Notes: generated by a model from the letters alone, not told the origin. Counted from the first letter of the stretch, positions 22,086 through 33,050 are shown. The stretch: 64,000 nucleotides of DNA from Paracoccus sanguinis (GCF_900106665.1 NZ_FNNA01000003.1:291584-355583); one strand, 5' to 3'. Program-made: numbers and translations.

Positions 22086-23945
22086 ATGCCCCCCTTCGAG
22101 GCCCGCCAGGCCCCCCGCAGCTTCCGCGACCGCTGGGCGGCGATGCGCAACGTGCCCCCGTTCCTGCGGCTCGTCTGGCGCGCGGGCCCCGGCCTTGCGC
22201 TGGCCACCATCGTGCTGCGGCTGACGCGCGCGCTGATCCCGGTCGCCACGCTTTATGTCGGCAAGCTGATCGTGGACGAGGTGGTGCGGCTGGCCGCCCT
22301 GCCCGACGCGCCCGACACGATCGGGGCGTGGTGGGACGCAGGCCTTGCCGCAGGCCTCGGCTGGATGCTCGCGGCCGAGCTGGGGCTCGCCATCCTGCAG
22401 GACGTGCTCACGCGGCTCATCGGGCTGGTGGACAGCCTGCTCTCCGAGCGGCTGACCAACGATCTCTCGACCCGGCTCATGGACCATGCGGCGACGCTCG
22501 ACCTCGAGGATTTCGAGGACGCGGTATTCCAGGACAAGCTCGACCGCGCGCGGCGGCAGACGGCCTTCCGGATGTCGCTGATGGGCCAGCTCTTCGGGCA
22601 GATCGAGAGCCTGATCACGGTGCTGAGCTTCGCGGGCGGGCTTCTCGCCTATAACCCGTGGCTGGTGGCCCTGCTGCTGCTCACGCTGATCCCGGCGTTC
22701 CTGGGCGAGGCGCATTTCAACGCCCGCAGCTATTCGCTCGACTACGGCCGCACGCCCGAGCGGCGCGAGATGGACTATGTCCGCCAGATCGCCGCCAGCG
22801 CCGACACGGCCAAGGAGATCAAGATCTTCGGCCTCGACCGATTCCTGCGCGACCGTTACCTCACGCTGGCGCGGCGTTTCTACGCCCAGAACCGCGCCGT
22901 GGCGCAGGCCCGCGCCGCCTGGGGGGCGTTGTTCGCGGGGCTGGGCACGCTCGGCTATTACGCGGCCTATGTCTGGATCGTGGCGCAGACGGTCACCGGG
23001 CACCTGAGCCTCGGCGACCTGACCTTCCTCGCCGGGTCGTTCCAGCGCCTCAGGACGCTGATGGAGAACCTGCTCACCGGCTTCGGCCAGGTCGCAGCGC
23101 AGGCGCTCTATCTCGACGACCTGTTCGAGTTCTTCCGGGTGGCACCCGAGATCGCCTCGCCCCCGAACCCCCTGCCCGTCCCGAACCCGATCCGCGAGGG
23201 GTTCCGCTTCGAGAACGTGGGTTTTCACTATCCCGGCAGCACCCGCTGGGCGGTGCGCGGGCTCGACTTCACGCTGCACGCCGGCGAGACGCTGGCGCTG
23301 GTGGGCGAGAACGGGGCCGGCAAGACCACGCTCGTCAAGCTGCTCGCCCGGCTCTACGACCCCGACGAGGGGCGCATCCTCTTGGACGGGCGCGACCTGC
23401 GGGACTACGACCTCGACGCGCTCAGGGGCGCGATGGGGGTGATCTTCCAAGATTTCGTGCGCTTCAACCTGAGTGCGGGGGACAACATCGCGGTCGGCCG
23501 GATTGCGGCGCGCGAGGACGCCGCGCGGGTGAAGGCGGCGGCCGAACGGGCGCTCGCCGACCGGGTGATCGCGCGGCTGCCGGCGGGCTACGACCAGATG
23601 ATCGGCAAGCGCTTTGCCAACGGCGTCGAGCTGTCGGGCGGCGAGTGGCAGAAGATCGCCATCGCGCGGGCCTACATGCGCGACGCGCAGGTGCTGATCC
23701 TGGACGAGCCGACCGCGGCGCTGGACGCGCGGTCCGAATACGAGGTCTTCCAGCGCTTCAAGGAGCTGTCCTCGGGCAAGACCGCGGTGCTGATCTCGCA
23801 CCGCTTCTCGTCAGTGCGGATGGCCGACCGGATTCTGGTGCTCGAGGGCGGCCGGGTCGAGGCGCAGGGCACCCACGAAGAGCTGCTGGCGCAGGACGGG
23901 CGGTATCGCGAGCTCTTCGAGTTGCAGGCCGAGGGGTATCGGTGA
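22086..23945 (+). CDS. ABC transporter, fused permease and ATPase (exporter type)
   Basis: A 619-residue half-transporter of the MsbA/ABCB exporter class. About 370 residues of membrane domain with six segments are followed by the ATPase: Walker A VGENGAGKTT, Q-loop VIFQDFVRF, signature LSGGEWQKIAIARAY, Walker B VLILDEPTAALDARSEY and the His switch in LISHRFSSVRMADR. It would act as a homodimer in the inner membrane. The start ATG 22086 (MPPFEARQAP) matches the usual family start; open frame continues upstream without domain content. Cargo unknown; lipid, peptide or drug export are all possible. Confidence 0.88.
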   Translation: MPPFEARQAPRSFRDRWAAMRNVPPFLRLVWRAGPGLALATIVLRLTRALIPVATLYVGKLIVDEVVRLAALPDAPDTIGAWWDAGLAAGLGWMLAAELGLAILQDVLTRLIGLVDSLLSERLTNDLSTRLMDHAATLDLEDFEDAVFQDKLDRARRQTAFRMSLMGQLFGQIESLITVLSFAGGLLAYNPWLVALLLLTLIPAFLGEAHFNARSYSLDYGRTPERREMDYVRQIAASADTAKEIKIFGLDRFLRDRYLTLARRFYAQNRAVAQARAAWGALFAGLGTLGYYAAYVWIVAQTVTGHLSLGDLTFLAGSFQRLRTLMENLLTGFGQVAAQALYLDDLFEFFRVAPEIASPPNPLPVPNPIREGFRFENVGFHYPGSTRWAVRGLDFTLHAGETLALVGENGAGKTTLVKLLARLYDPDEGRILLDGRDLRDYDLDALRGAMGVIFQDFVRFNLSAGDNIAVGRIAAREDAARVKAAAERALADRVIARLPAGYDQMIGKRFANGVELSGGEWQKIAIARAYMRDAQVLILDEPTAALDARSEYEVFQRFKELSSGKTAVLISHRFSSVRMADRILVLEGGRVEAQGTHEELLAQDGRYRELFELQAEGYR

Positions 23946-23952
23946 GGCGAGC

Positions 23953-25176
23953 CTAGCCGGGCCCGGCCCGCTCCACCCACTCCACGAGCTTCGGCAGGCT
24001 GACCCGCGTCAGGTCGTAGTCCGCGACGATCCGCGCGCGCGCGGCGGCGGTCAGGCGCGCGGCGTCGGGGTCGCCGTCGAGGCCCCGGACCAACGCCGCG
24101 ACCAGCGCGGGCTGATCGAAAAAATCGACCAGCCGCCCGTGCTCGCCTTCGGTGACGAGTTCCCGCACCGGCTCGGTGTCCGAGGCGACGATCAGCGGCC
24201 CCGCCGCCATCGCCTCGGTCAGCGACCACGACAGCACGAAGGGATAGGTCAGGTAGCAGTGCACCCGTGCGACCTGCAGCAACGACAGGTAGGTGGGATA
24301 GGGCACGCGGCCGAGGAAATGGATGCGGTCGAGCGGCAGCTTGCCGTCCAGTTCGGCCAGCATCTTCGACTTCCAGCTTTCGCCGTCCTTCGGCTTGCTG
24401 CCGTAGCTGACCCCGTCGCCGCCGACGATGACCACCTGCGCCGCGGGGCGCGCCGCCAGTACCTCGGGCAGCGCCCGCATGAAGCGGTGAAAGCCGCGGT
24501 AGGGCTCGAGCGAGCGGCTGACGTAGCTCAAGACCTCGTCGCCGGGCTTGAGCACCTGCCCGGTGGGCAGGGTCAGCCGCGCCGCGGGGTCGGGGCGGAC
24601 CCGGTCGGTGTCGATCCCGTCGTGGATCACCGTCAGCTTTTGGCGCAGCTCGGGCGGGAAGCTCTCGGCCTGGTAGCGGGTGGGCGAGAGCCCCGCGTCC
24701 GCCATCACCAGCCCCTGGATGAGATGCGCGCCCCGGGCGATGGTCGAGACCCGCGCCTCGTCGGTGCCGGGCGAGATCTCGGGGTCGAAGCCCACGTCCT
24801 GCCCCTGGGTGCGATACATAAGCTCGGCATAGACCAAGAGCCGCGCCTCGGGCCAGATCTCGCGCAGAAACAGCGTCTCGCCCCAGCCCGAGTGGCCCAC
24901 GATCACGTCCGGCCGATAGCCGTGCCGGTCCCTGAGCGCCCGCGCCCCGCGGGCGGCGAGCCAGCCGCGCTCGGCCATCTGGGCGTAGGTGCGGCCCAGC
25001 GGGTGGCTGGTCGTGACCTCGGGGGGGGCGGCGTATTTCACCACCCGCACCGGGGAGGGGCGGTGGTTCTTCTCGTCGGTCAGGGCCAGCACCTCGTGCC
25101 CGCGGGCGGCGAGGGCGGGGGCGAGATGGGGGAACTGGCCAGGGAAATTCTGGTGGACGAACAGGATCTTCATCAA
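23953..25176 (-). CDS. Glycosyltransferase family 4 protein
   Basis: A 407-residue GT-B fold glycosyltransferase. The N-terminus MMKILFVHQNFPGQFPHLAPALAARGHEV is a well-known start for a GT4 subgroup. The donor-binding C-terminal domain has VLSYVSRSLEPYRGFHRFMRALPEVL and the motif SLTEAMAAGPLIVASDTEPVRELVTEG with the conserved acidic residues. It is 18 bases downstream of yejF and likely on the same transcript, though a functional link to peptide uptake is not evident. The sugar donor and acceptor are unknown. Confidence 0.87.
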   Translation of the reverse strand: MMKILFVHQNFPGQFPHLAPALAARGHEVLALTDEKNHRPSPVRVVKYAAPPEVTTSHPLGRTYAQMAERGWLAARGARALRDRHGYRPDVIVGHSGWGETLFLREIWPEARLLVYAELMYRTQGQDVGFDPEISPGTDEARVSTIARGAHLIQGLVMADAGLSPTRYQAESFPPELRQKLTVIHDGIDTDRVRPDPAARLTLPTGQVLKPGDEVLSYVSRSLEPYRGFHRFMRALPEVLAARPAAQVVIVGGDGVSYGSKPKDGESWKSKMLAELDGKLPLDRIHFLGRVPYPTYLSLLQVARVHCYLTYPFVLSWSLTEAMAAGPLIVASDTEPVRELVTEGEHGRLVDFFDQPALVAALVRGLDGDPDAARLTAAARARIVADYDLTRVSLPKLVEWVERAGPG

Positions 25177-25194
25177 ACGCCCGTGGTCTCGGCT

Positions 25195-26952
25195 TCAGTC
25201 TCGGTGATCGCGAAAGGCCGCTGCCATCAGGGCCCGGGTATAGTGGCTGGCAGGCGCGGCGAAGAGCCGGTCGGCCGGCCCCTGCTCGACCACCTCGCCC
25301 GCGCGCATGACGAGGATCTGGTGCGACATGGCGCGCACCACCCGCAGATCGTGGCTGATGAACAGGAAGGCGAGCCCGTATTTGCGCTGCAACCCCCGCA
25401 GCAGGTCCACGATCTGCACCTGCACCGTCATGTCGAGCGCGCTAGTCGGCTCGTCCAGCACCACCACCTTGGGGCGCAGGATCATCGCCCGCGCGATGGC
25501 GATGCGCTGCCGCTGGCCGCCCGAGAACTCGTGCGGGTAGCGATCCATCGCGCCCGCGTCGAGCCCGACCTCGGCCATGATCTCGGCCACCATCTGGCGC
25601 GGGTCGCGGCCCTTCTCGACGCCGTGGACGCCGAGGCCCTCGGCGATGATCTGGCCCACGGTCATCCGCGGCGAGAGGCTGCCGTAGGGGTCCTGGAAGA
25701 CGATCTGCATGTCCCGGCGCAGCCGGCGCAGCGCGCGGCCCGAGAGGCGCGAGATGTCGCGGCCGAGAAAGACGATCGGTCCCTCGCTCTCGATCAGCCG
25801 CATGATGGCAAGCGCGAGCGTGGTCTTGCCCGAGCCGGATTCGCCGACGATCCCCAGCGTCTCGCCCGCGCGGACGCTGAGCGTCGCGCCGTTCACCGCC
25901 TTGATGTGGCCCACGGTGCGGCGCAGGAAGCCGCGCTTGATCGGGAACCACACCTTGAGGTCGCGGGTGGCCACCACCTCGGGTGCCGCGGGGTCGATGG
26001 GGTCGGCCGCGCCTGCCGGTTCGGCGGCGAGGAGTTTCCGGGTGTAGGGGTGCTGCGGGTTGGCGAAGATCGCCTCGACCGGGCCCTGCTCGACGATCTC
26101 GCCGTCCTTCATCACGCAGACCCGGTCGGCGATGCGCCGCACGATCCCGAGGTCGTGGCTGATGAACAGCATCGACAGCCCCTCGTCGCGCTTCAGGTCG
26201 GCCAGCAGGTCGAGGATCTGCGCCTGGATGGTGACGTCGAGGGCGGTGGTCGGCTCATCCGCGATCAGCAGTTCGGGGCCGTTGGCAAGCGCCATCGCGA
26301 TCATCACCCGCTGCCGCTGCCCGCCGGAAAGCTGGTGGGGGTAGTCGGCGAGCCGCGAGGCCGCGTCGCGGATGCCGACCTTTTCCAGCAGCTCGACGAT
26401 CCGCGCCCGCGCCGCCGCACCCGTGAGGTTTTGGTGCAGGGCGAGGCTTTCCGCCAGCTGCCGCTCGATCGTGTGGAGCGGGTTGAGCGAGGTCATCGGC
26501 TCCTGGAAGACGAAGCTGATGTCGTTGCCGCGGATGGCGCGCAGACGCGGCTCGGGCGCGCCGATCATCTCGGCGCCCTCATAGCGGACGCTGCCCGACA
26601 GCTCGGCCGCGTCGCCCAGAAGCTGAACGGTGCTGAGCGCGGTGACGGACTTGCCCGAGCCGGATTCGCCCACCAGCGCCACCGTCTCGCCGCGGCCGAC
26701 GGTGAAGCTGACCCCGCGGACGGCGAGGCTGCGGCGGCCCTCGGTGCGGAAGGCCACGGTGAGGTCGCGGACCTCGAGGACCGGTGCGGGGTGGGGTGAG
26801 TCGGACCGGGGCGCTGCCCCGGACCCCGGGATATTTGGGTCCAGCCCGAGGGGGGCGGGGGCCGAGGGCGGGGCCGGGACGGCCGCGGCGGCGCCTGGGC
26901 TGGGTTGCACGGGCGGGACGGCCGCCGCCGGGGGGTGCAGCGGATCGCTCAT
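25195..26952 (-). CDS. yejF: Peptide ABC transporter ATPase with two ATP-binding domains (YejF)
   Basis: A 585-residue protein with two complete nucleotide-binding domains, the YejF arrangement for microcin C/peptide import. The first domain has VGESGSGKSVTAL, LSGGQRQRVMIAMAL and LLIADEPTTALDVT; the second has VGESGSGKTTLAL, FSGGQRQRIAIARAMI and VVVLDEPTSALDMT. Each is followed by an oligopeptide-transporter C-terminal region. The N-terminal 55 residues are a Pro/Ala linker, part of which (about residues 33-51) is encoded by a chromosomal repeat. It starts at 26952, overlapping yejE by four bases. Confidence 0.94.
   Translation of the reverse strand: MSDPLHPPAAAVPPVQPSPGAAAAVPAPPSAPAPLGLDPNIPGSGAAPRSDSPHPAPVLEVRDLTVAFRTEGRRSLAVRGVSFTVGRGETVALVGESGSGKSVTALSTVQLLGDAAELSGSVRYEGAEMIGAPEPRLRAIRGNDISFVFQEPMTSLNPLHTIERQLAESLALHQNLTGAAARARIVELLEKVGIRDAASRLADYPHQLSGGQRQRVMIAMALANGPELLIADEPTTALDVTIQAQILDLLADLKRDEGLSMLFISHDLGIVRRIADRVCVMKDGEIVEQGPVEAIFANPQHPYTRKLLAAEPAGAADPIDPAAPEVVATRDLKVWFPIKRGFLRRTVGHIKAVNGATLSVRAGETLGIVGESGSGKTTLALAIMRLIESEGPIVFLGRDISRLSGRALRRLRRDMQIVFQDPYGSLSPRMTVGQIIAEGLGVHGVEKGRDPRQMVAEIMAEVGLDAGAMDRYPHEFSGGQRQRIAIARAMILRPKVVVLDEPTSALDMTVQVQIVDLLRGLQRKYGLAFLFISHDLRVVRAMSHQILVMRAGEVVEQGPADRLFAAPASHYTRALMAAAFRDHRD
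26801..26855. repeat. Interspersed GC-rich palindromic repeat, copy 2 (inside yejF)
   Basis: A copy of the repeat seen at 14416-14479: GGACCGGGG, GCTGCCCCGGACCCC, GATATTT and GGTCCAGCCCGAGGGGGG occur in the same order with small spacing changes. Here it is read in frame in yejF and encodes LGLDPNIPGSGAAPRSD between the start codon and the first ATP-binding domain. Confidence 0.6.
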
Positions 26953-28049
26953 TTGAAGGTCTTGCGCGGGTCGAAGGCGTCGCGGATGCCCTCGAAGATG
27001 AACACCAGGAGCGACAGCATGATCGCGAAGGTGAAGAAGGCGGTGAAGCCGAGCCACGGCGCCTGCAGGTTCTGCTTGGCCTGAAGTGCCAGCTCGCCCA
27101 GCGAGGGCGCCGAGGCGGGCAGCCCGTAGCCGAGGTAGTCGAGCGCCGCGAGCGAGGCGATGGTGCCGGTCACGACGAAGGGCAGCATCGTCAGCGTGGC
27201 CACCATGGCGTTCGGCAGGATGTGGCGGAACATGATGGTGCGGTCGCCCACCCCGAGCGCACGGGCGGCGCGGACATATTCGAAGTTACGCGCGCGCAAG
27301 AACTCGGCCCGCACCACGCCGACGAGCGCCGGCCAACCGAACAGGATCGAGACGAACACCAGCAGCCAGAAGCTGCGCCCCAGAATCGCGAACAGGATGA
27401 TGATGACGTAAAGCGAGGGGGTGGAGCCCCAGATCTCGAGCAGGCGCTGGAAGATCAGGTCGGTGCGGCCGCCGAAATAGCCCTGCACCGCGCCCGCCGC
27501 GATGCCGATGACCGACGAGACGGCGGTGACGATCAGGGTGAAGAGGATCGAGACCCGGAACCCGTAGATGACCCGCGCGGCGACGTCGCGGGCGGTGTCG
27601 TCGGTGCCGAGCCAATGCGCCCGGTCGGGCGCCGAAGGTGCGGTGCCCACGTCGTTGATGGTGCGGAAGTGATAGGGGATCGGCGGCCAGATCGCCCAGC
27701 CCCTCTCGACCCCCTCGGTCAGCGTGCCCGCGGCGATGGCCGCCTGCGTCGCCTCGGGGTCGTCGAGGCAATCCTCGACCCCGCCCGAGGCGATGAGACA
27801 GGCCACGACCGGGTCCTTGTAGTTCGCCTCGGTCCCGAAATCGCCGCCGAACGCCGTCTCGGGGTAGAAGCGGTAGGCGGGGACGAAATACTCGCCGCGG
27901 TACTGGACGAGGATCGGCTTGTCGTTGGCGATCAGCTCGGCAAAGAGCGAGGCCACGAACAGCAGCGTGAAGATCACGAGCGACCAGAACGCTCGGCCAT
28001 TGCGGCGGAAGTTGCGCCAGCGGCGCTGGTTGAGCGGCGAGAGCGTCAT
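26949..28049 (-). CDS. yejE: Peptide ABC transporter permease (YejE)
   Basis: A 366-residue inner-membrane permease. It opens with [25 protein letters not shown], a YejE hallmark, followed by a large periplasmic insert after the first membrane segment (about residues 45-145, with [33 protein letters not shown]) and five more segments. The EAA-type loop reads [27 protein letters not shown]. The start overlaps the yejB stop and its stop overlaps the yejF start, each by four bases. Confidence 0.94.
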   Translation of the reverse strand: MTLSPLNQRRWRNFRRNGRAFWSLVIFTLLFVASLFAELIANDKPILVQYRGEYFVPAYRFYPETAFGGDFGTEANYKDPVVACLIASGGVEDCLDDPEATQAAIAAGTLTEGVERGWAIWPPIPYHFRTINDVGTAPSAPDRAHWLGTDDTARDVAARVIYGFRVSILFTLIVTAVSSVIGIAAGAVQGYFGGRTDLIFQRLLEIWGSTPSLYVIIILFAILGRSFWLLVFVSILFGWPALVGVVRAEFLRARNFEYVRAARALGVGDRTIMFRHILPNAMVATLTMLPFVVTGTIASLAALDYLGYGLPASAPSLGELALQAKQNLQAPWLGFTAFFTFAIMLSLLVFIFEGIRDAFDPRKTFK

Positions 28050-29125
28050 CCGGCGCGCTTCTCGAAGTCGATGCGCGGGTCGACCAGCACATACATCAGG
28101 TCAGACAGGATGCCGACCAGAAGGCCCATGAGGCCGAAGACGTAGAGCGTGCCGAAGATCACCGGATAGTCACGCTGGACGGCTGCCTCGAACCCCAGCC
28201 GGCCGAGGCCGTCGAGCGAGAAGATCGTCTCGATCAGGATCGACGAGCCGAAGAACACGCCGAGGAACAGCGCCGGAAAGCCCGCGATCACGATCAGCAT
28301 CGCGTTGCGGAACACATGGCCGTAGAGCACGCGCCCCTCGGTCAGGCCCTTGGCGCGGGCGGTCATCACGTACTGCTTGTTGATCTCGTCCAGAAAGCTG
28401 TTCTTGGTCAGCAGGGTGAGCGTCGCGAAGCTCGAAATCGTCGCGGCCGTCACCGGCAGGGTGATGTGCCAGAGGTAGTCCTTGATCTTCCCGATCAGGC
28501 TGAGGTCGGCGAAGTTGTCCGAAGTGAGGCCACGCAGCGGGAAGATCTTCCAGTAGCTCCCGCCGGCGAACAGCACCATCAGCAGCACCGCGAAGAGGAA
28601 GCCGGGGATGGCGTAGCCCACGATGATCGCGCTCGAGGTCCAGGTGTCGAAGGGGGTGCCGTCTCGCACCGCCTTGCGGATGCCGAGCGGGATCGAGATC
28701 AGATAGGCGAGCAGCGTCGACCACAGCCCGAGCGTGATCGAGACGGGCATCTTTTCCAGCACCAGATCGACAACCGAGATCGAGCGGAACCACGACTGGC
28801 CGAAGTCGAAGCGCAGGTAGTTGCCGAGCATGGTCAGGAACCGCACCGGCGCGGGCTTGTCGAAGCCGAACTCCTTTTCCAGCTCGGCGATGAACTCGGG
28901 CGGCAGGCCCTGGGCGCCGGCATAGCGCTCGGTCGTGGCGCCGCCCTGCCCCGCGTCGCCGCCGCCGGCGATGTTGCGGAACACGTCGCCCTCGCCCTGC
29001 ACGCGGGCCACGATCTGCTCGATCGGCCCGCCGGGGACGAACTGCGTCAGGGTGAAATTGACCAGCATGATCCCGATGAGCGTCGGGACGATGAGCAGCA
29101 GCCGCCGCAGAAGATATGCGCCCAT
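28046..29125 (-). CDS. yejB: Peptide ABC transporter permease (YejB)
   Basis: A 359-residue permease of the DppB/OppB type. N-terminus [39 protein letters not shown] is characteristic, with the YejB-specific insertion containing [31 protein letters not shown]. Six membrane segments; the docking loop is [28 protein letters not shown]. It lies between yejA (46-base gap) and yejE (four-base overlap) in the operon yejABEF. Confidence 0.94.
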   Translation of the reverse strand: MGAYLLRRLLLIVPTLIGIMLVNFTLTQFVPGGPIEQIVARVQGEGDVFRNIAGGGDAGQGGATTERYAGAQGLPPEFIAELEKEFGFDKPAPVRFLTMLGNYLRFDFGQSWFRSISVVDLVLEKMPVSITLGLWSTLLAYLISIPLGIRKAVRDGTPFDTWTSSAIIVGYAIPGFLFAVLLMVLFAGGSYWKIFPLRGLTSDNFADLSLIGKIKDYLWHITLPVTAATISSFATLTLLTKNSFLDEINKQYVMTARAKGLTEGRVLYGHVFRNAMLIVIAGFPALFLGVFFGSSILIETIFSLDGLGRLGFEAAVQRDYPVIFGTLYVFGLMGLLVGILSDLMYVLVDPRIDFEKRAG

Positions 29126-29171
29126 TCCTCGTCCCTGCCCCGGCGCGATCGCGCTCTTGGGGCCGGTGGCG

Positions 29172-31049
29172 TCAGCGGATCGCCCCGGCCTCTTTCAGCT
29201 TTGCCGCCTTATCGGCGTCGTACCACCAGAAATCAAGTTCGCCGAGCGAGTAGGGCGGCAGCGTCTCGGGGTGAGCATACATGTCCCAGTAGGCCACGGT
29301 GTGCTTGCCCTTGAACCACTGCGGCACCCAGAAATGCAGCGCCCTGAGCACCCGGTCGAGGGCGTGGACGCGGGTCGTCAGCTCTTCTTGCGTGGTGGCG
29401 GCCTCGACCTGGGTGATGAGCGCGTCGACCGCCGGGTTGGCCAGCCCCATGGCGTTGAACACGTCGCCGGTGGCCTTCGAGCCGAAATACTGCTGCAGCC
29501 CGGCGCCGGGGATCAGGTCCTGGCCCAGATGCACGTTGATGAGGTCGAAGTCGTGGTTGCGCTTGCGGTCCTCGAGCTGGGCGTCGTCCACCCGCTCGTG
29601 CACGGCGTCGATGCCGGCGGCGCGCAGGTTCTGGACATAGGGGTTGATCACCCGGTCGAAGGTCTGGCTTTCGTTCAGGATCTGCACCCGAAGCGTCTGA
29701 CCGTCCTTGCGCCGCAACCCGTCGCGGGCGCCCTCGGGGATCACCCACCCCGCCGCGTCCAGCAACTGCGCGGCCCGGCGCAGGTTGCCGCGGTCGAGCT
29801 GGCGCTCGCCGCTCACAGGGGGGACGAAGGCGTCGGCGGTGAACACCGCCTCGGGCAGATCGGCGCGCAGCGGCTCGAGCAGGGCGAGTTCGCCCGGCGA
29901 GGGCAGGCCCGACGCGGACAGCGGTGAGTTGTCCCAGAAGCCCTTCACCCGCTCGTAGAGCCCGTAGAACAGCGTCTGGTTGGCCCATTCGAAGTTGAAG
30001 AGCAGCCCCAGCGCCTCGCGCACCCGCACGTCCTGGAACTGCGGCCGGCGCAGGTTGATGGCCCAGGCCTGCCCGTTCGCCACGTTGCCGTCGGCCAGCT
30101 CCTCCTTCTTCACCCAGCCCTGGGTGAAGGCGGGGAAGTCGTAGCGGGTCGCCCAGTTGATCGAGGAGGCCTCGTTGCGAAAGCGGTATTCGCCGGCCTT
30201 GAACGCCTCGAAGGCGCTTTCGTAGTCGCCGAAGTACTCGATGCGGATGCGGTCGAAGTTATTGCGGCCGATGTTGATCGGCAGGTTGGCGCCCCAGTAA
30301 TCCGGGTTGCGCTTCCAGCTCACCGAGCGGCCGATGTCGGCGCGGTCGAAGAGATAAGGGCCCGAGCCGACATAGGGCAGGTTCGAGCTTTCCCCCAGAT
30401 CCCGATGATTCGCCTCGAAATCCGCCTTCGAGAAGATGGGCAGCCCGCCCGCCGCCTGGATCACGTCGCGGCGCGGGTAGTCGGGGGTGAAGGTGAAGCG
30501 CACCCTCCGGTCGTCCAGCACCTCGGCCTTGGCGACCATCTGCGCGATCACCGCGCGGAAGGACGACAGGCCCTTGTCGCGCAGTTGTTCGTACGAGAAC
30601 AGCACGTCGGCCGAGGTCATCGGCGTGCCATCCGAGAACCGGATCCCCTCGCGCAGGGTGAAGATCGCCCAATCGCGGCTCGGCGGGTACTCCACCGTCT
30701 CGCAGAGGAGGCAGTAGGCGGCGCCGATCTCGTCGGCGGGCGCGGTCAGCAGGCTTTCCAGCATCACCGTCGAGAGGGCCGCCGCCCGGCCCTTGATCGT
30801 GTAGGGGTTGTAGCTGTCGAACCCGCCCGGCGCCCACTGGCTCATCTCGCCGCCCTTGGGCGCGTCGGGGTTCACATAGCGCAAATGCGGGAAGTCGGCC
30901 GGCAGGGCGAGGTCGCCGAAGGTCGAGACGCCATGCGCGACGATGGTGCCCGCGGCGGCATCCGGTGCCGCCGGGGCAGCGGGGGTCTGGGCCCAAGCCG
31001 CGGTGCCGGTCAGGGCCAGGCCCGCGGCCAGAACAAGATGTCGCACCAT
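29172..31049 (-). CDS. yejA: Extracellular solute-binding protein for peptides (YejA)
   Basis: A 625-residue periplasmic receptor of the SBP_bac_5 family. ATG 31049 gives a clean signal peptide, [20 protein letters not shown], cleaved before QTPAAPA, and GGGGGACGG precedes it; upstream in-frame starts give no signal. Family motifs: [34 protein letters not shown]-like [29 protein letters not shown] and [10 protein letters not shown]. It is the first gene of yejABEF. Known homologues bind short or modified peptides such as microcin C; the natural ligand here is unknown. Confidence 0.93.
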   Translation of the reverse strand: MVRHLVLAAGLALTGTAAWAQTPAAPAAPDAAAGTIVAHGVSTFGDLALPADFPHLRYVNPDAPKGGEMSQWAPGGFDSYNPYTIKGRAAALSTVMLESLLTAPADEIGAAYCLLCETVEYPPSRDWAIFTLREGIRFSDGTPMTSADVLFSYEQLRDKGLSSFRAVIAQMVAKAEVLDDRRVRFTFTPDYPRRDVIQAAGGLPIFSKADFEANHRDLGESSNLPYVGSGPYLFDRADIGRSVSWKRNPDYWGANLPINIGRNNFDRIRIEYFGDYESAFEAFKAGEYRFRNEASSINWATRYDFPAFTQGWVKKEELADGNVANGQAWAINLRRPQFQDVRVREALGLLFNFEWANQTLFYGLYERVKGFWDNSPLSASGLPSPGELALLEPLRADLPEAVFTADAFVPPVSGERQLDRGNLRRAAQLLDAAGWVIPEGARDGLRRKDGQTLRVQILNESQTFDRVINPYVQNLRAAGIDAVHERVDDAQLEDRKRNHDFDLINVHLGQDLIPGAGLQQYFGSKATGDVFNAMGLANPAVDALITQVEAATTQEELTTRVHALDRVLRALHFWVPQWFKGKHTVAYWDMYAHPETLPPYSLGELDFWWYDADKAAKLKEAGAIR

Positions 31050-31314
31050 GCCGTCCCCCGTTTGCGCGCCGCCCGGGCGCGCCATTCCATCCGTCATCTC
31101 GCGGCCCGCGCGGCCTCGGTCTTCCGCGCCACGGCGACCCGTCGGGCGCCGCTGGCCAGCTGACGCTAAGGCAGCGGTCGGGCTGGCGGCAAGCGCCATG
31201 TCGGGAATGTGACACGAGGCCGGATGCCGCGGCCGGGACACCGCCGCGGAAAGACGAACGGCGCGAGCGGCAGAGCCGTCGCGCGGTCGGGTCGTTGGTC
31301 CGGCGAAGCGCCGA

Positions 31315-31851
31315 TTACTGCGTGGTGGTCGCCAGATAGGCGATCAGGTCGGCGCGCTCGGCGGCGCTCTTGATCCCGGCGAAGGTCATCTTGGTGCCCG
31401 GCATGTACTCACGCGGGCTGGTCACGAACCCGTTGAGGTTCTCGGGCGTCCAGACGCCGGGCATGTCCATCGCCGCCTGCGAGTATTTGAAGCCGGCGAC
31501 CGATGCCTTGTCGCGCTCCACGACGCCGTTCAGGTGCGGGCCGACGCCGTCGGTCCCGTCGATCTTGTGGCAGGACTTGCACTTGCCGAAGGCGCGCTCA
31601 CCCTTGGCGGGGTCGGCGGCGGCCAGCAGCGTGGCGAAGTCCGGGCCTTCCTCGGCGGCGGCGCCGCCCTCGGCCGGGGCGGCATCCTCGACCGCGATGC
31701 GGTAGGCCTGCGGCGCTTCCTCGCCCTCGGCGGCGTGGCCCGCGGGGCCGACGTGATAGAGCGATGAGGCGAACCACGAGGCCAGCATCAGGAACAGCAG
31801 TGACCCGATCAGCGCACCGGCCGCCTTCGTCACCGTCATCGTGTTGAACAT
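31315..31851 (-). CDS. cycM: Membrane-anchored cytochrome c (CycM / c552 type)
   Basis: A 178-residue class I cytochrome c with an uncleaved N-terminal anchor (residues 9-30) and an acidic Ala/Glu linker. The heme site is CKSCH near residue 91, and the sixth ligand Met is in [12 protein letters not shown] near residue 152. This architecture matches CycM of Paracoccus/Rhodobacter, which carries electrons from the bc1 complex to cytochrome aa3 oxidase. It appears monocistronic and divergent from pheA with about 250 bases between them. Confidence 0.92.
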   Translation of the reverse strand: MFNTMTVTKAAGALIGSLLFLMLASWFASSLYHVGPAGHAAEGEEAPQAYRIAVEDAAPAEGGAAAEEGPDFATLLAAADPAKGERAFGKCKSCHKIDGTDGVGPHLNGVVERDKASVAGFKYSQAAMDMPGVWTPENLNGFVTSPREYMPGTKMTFAGIKSAAERADLIAYLATTTQ

Positions 31852-32102
31852 CGCGCGTATTCCCCTGCGGCCTCAGCTCTGTCTGGGCGCTATCTATCCG
31901 CTTTCACTTTGCCGGTTCAAGGTATAGTTCGGCCCGGCGCCCGCAATCGGGGGGCGGCGTTTCGCCGCCGCATCGCCCCGCCCGCCGCGGCGCCCCGCGC
32001 CCCGCGACGGGGGCCACCTGCGGGCCTCAACGCCGGCCCGGCCGCGGGCCCCGAACCTGCGCGCGGGCCTGCCCGGTCCGCGCCGTCCGCCCAAGGTCAC
32101 AG

Positions 32103-33050
32103 ATGTCCGATCCCGCCCCCCCTGCCAGCGCCCCCGCCAACCTGTCGGCCAACCGGTCGGAAGCCCCGGCCGAGGCGCCTGCGTGGCCGACCGCGCCGCG
32201 CATCGCCTTTCAGGGCGAACCCGGGGCCTATTCGCACCAGGCCTGCCGCCAGTGGTCGCCCGAGAGCGAGGCCCTGCCCTGCCCCACCTTCGAGGATACC
32301 GTCGAGGCCTGCCGCTCGGGCGCGGCCGACCTGGCGATGCTGCCGGTCGAGAACTCGACCTACGGCCGGGTCGCCGACATCCACCACCTGCTGCCCGAAT
32401 CCGGCCTGAACATCATCGGCGAGACCTTCGTGCGGGTGCACATCAGCCTGCTGGGCGTGCCCGGCGCCCGGCTCGAGGACGTGACCGAGGCAATGAGCCA
32501 CACCGTCCTGCTGGGCCAGTGCCGCGGCTTCCTGCGGCGCCACAACATCCGCACCCTGACCGGCCCCGACACCGCGGGCAGCGCGATGATGGTCGCGCAG
32601 GGCGGCGATCCGCGCCGCGCCGCGCTGGCCAGTCCGCTCGCGGGCGAGATCTACGGGCTCGACCGGCTGGCCGACGAGATCGAGGACCGGCAGAACAACA
32701 CCACGCGGTTCCTCATCATGTCGCGCACCCCCGACCTTACCCGGCGGGTGAACGCGGCCGGACGGCCCGACATGCTGACGAGCTTCGTCTTCCGGGTCAG
32801 GAACATTCCCGCCGCGCTTTACAAGGCGATGGGCGGGTTCGCGACCAACGGCGTCAACATGACCAAGCTGGAAAGCTACATGGTGGACGGGGTGTTCACC
32901 GCGACCCAGTTCTACGCCGACATCGAGGGCCATCCCGACGACCCGGCAGTGGCGCGGGCGCTGGACGAGCTGCGCTATTTCACCTCGATGCTGACGATCC
33001 TCGGGGTCTATCCCGCCGATCCGCTGCGCGCCCGTCAGCAGCAGGGCTAG
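32103..33050 (+). CDS. pheA: Prephenate dehydratase
   Basis: A 315-residue monofunctional prephenate dehydratase, making phenylpyruvate for phenylalanine synthesis. After a 30-residue Ala/Pro-rich lead, the catalytic domain begins RIAFQGEPGAYSHQACRQW and includes LPVENSTYGRVADIHHLL and the essential Thr-Arg-Phe motif in QNNTTRFLIMSRTPD. A C-terminal ACT domain for phenylalanine feedback follows (TSFVFRVRNIPAALYKAMGGFATNGVNMTKLESY). ATG 32103 is the first in-frame start. It is convergent with the SRPBCC gene. Confidence 0.94.
   Translation: MSDPAPPASAPANLSANRSEAPAEAPAWPTAPRIAFQGEPGAYSHQACRQWSPESEALPCPTFEDTVEACRSGAADLAMLPVENSTYGRVADIHHLLPESGLNIIGETFVRVHISLLGVPGARLEDVTEAMSHTVLLGQCRGFLRRHNIRTLTGPDTAGSAMMVAQGGDPRRAALASPLAGEIYGLDRLADEIEDRQNNTTRFLIMSRTPDLTRRVNAAGRPDMLTSFVFRVRNIPAALYKAMGGFATNGVNMTKLESYMVDGVFTATQFYADIEGHPDDPAVARALDELRYFTSMLTILGVYPADPLRARQQQG

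Noticed and set aside
24139..26799. Open frame of 886 codons on the plus strand
   Set aside because: Antisense to the glycosyltransferase and yejF; no domain content.
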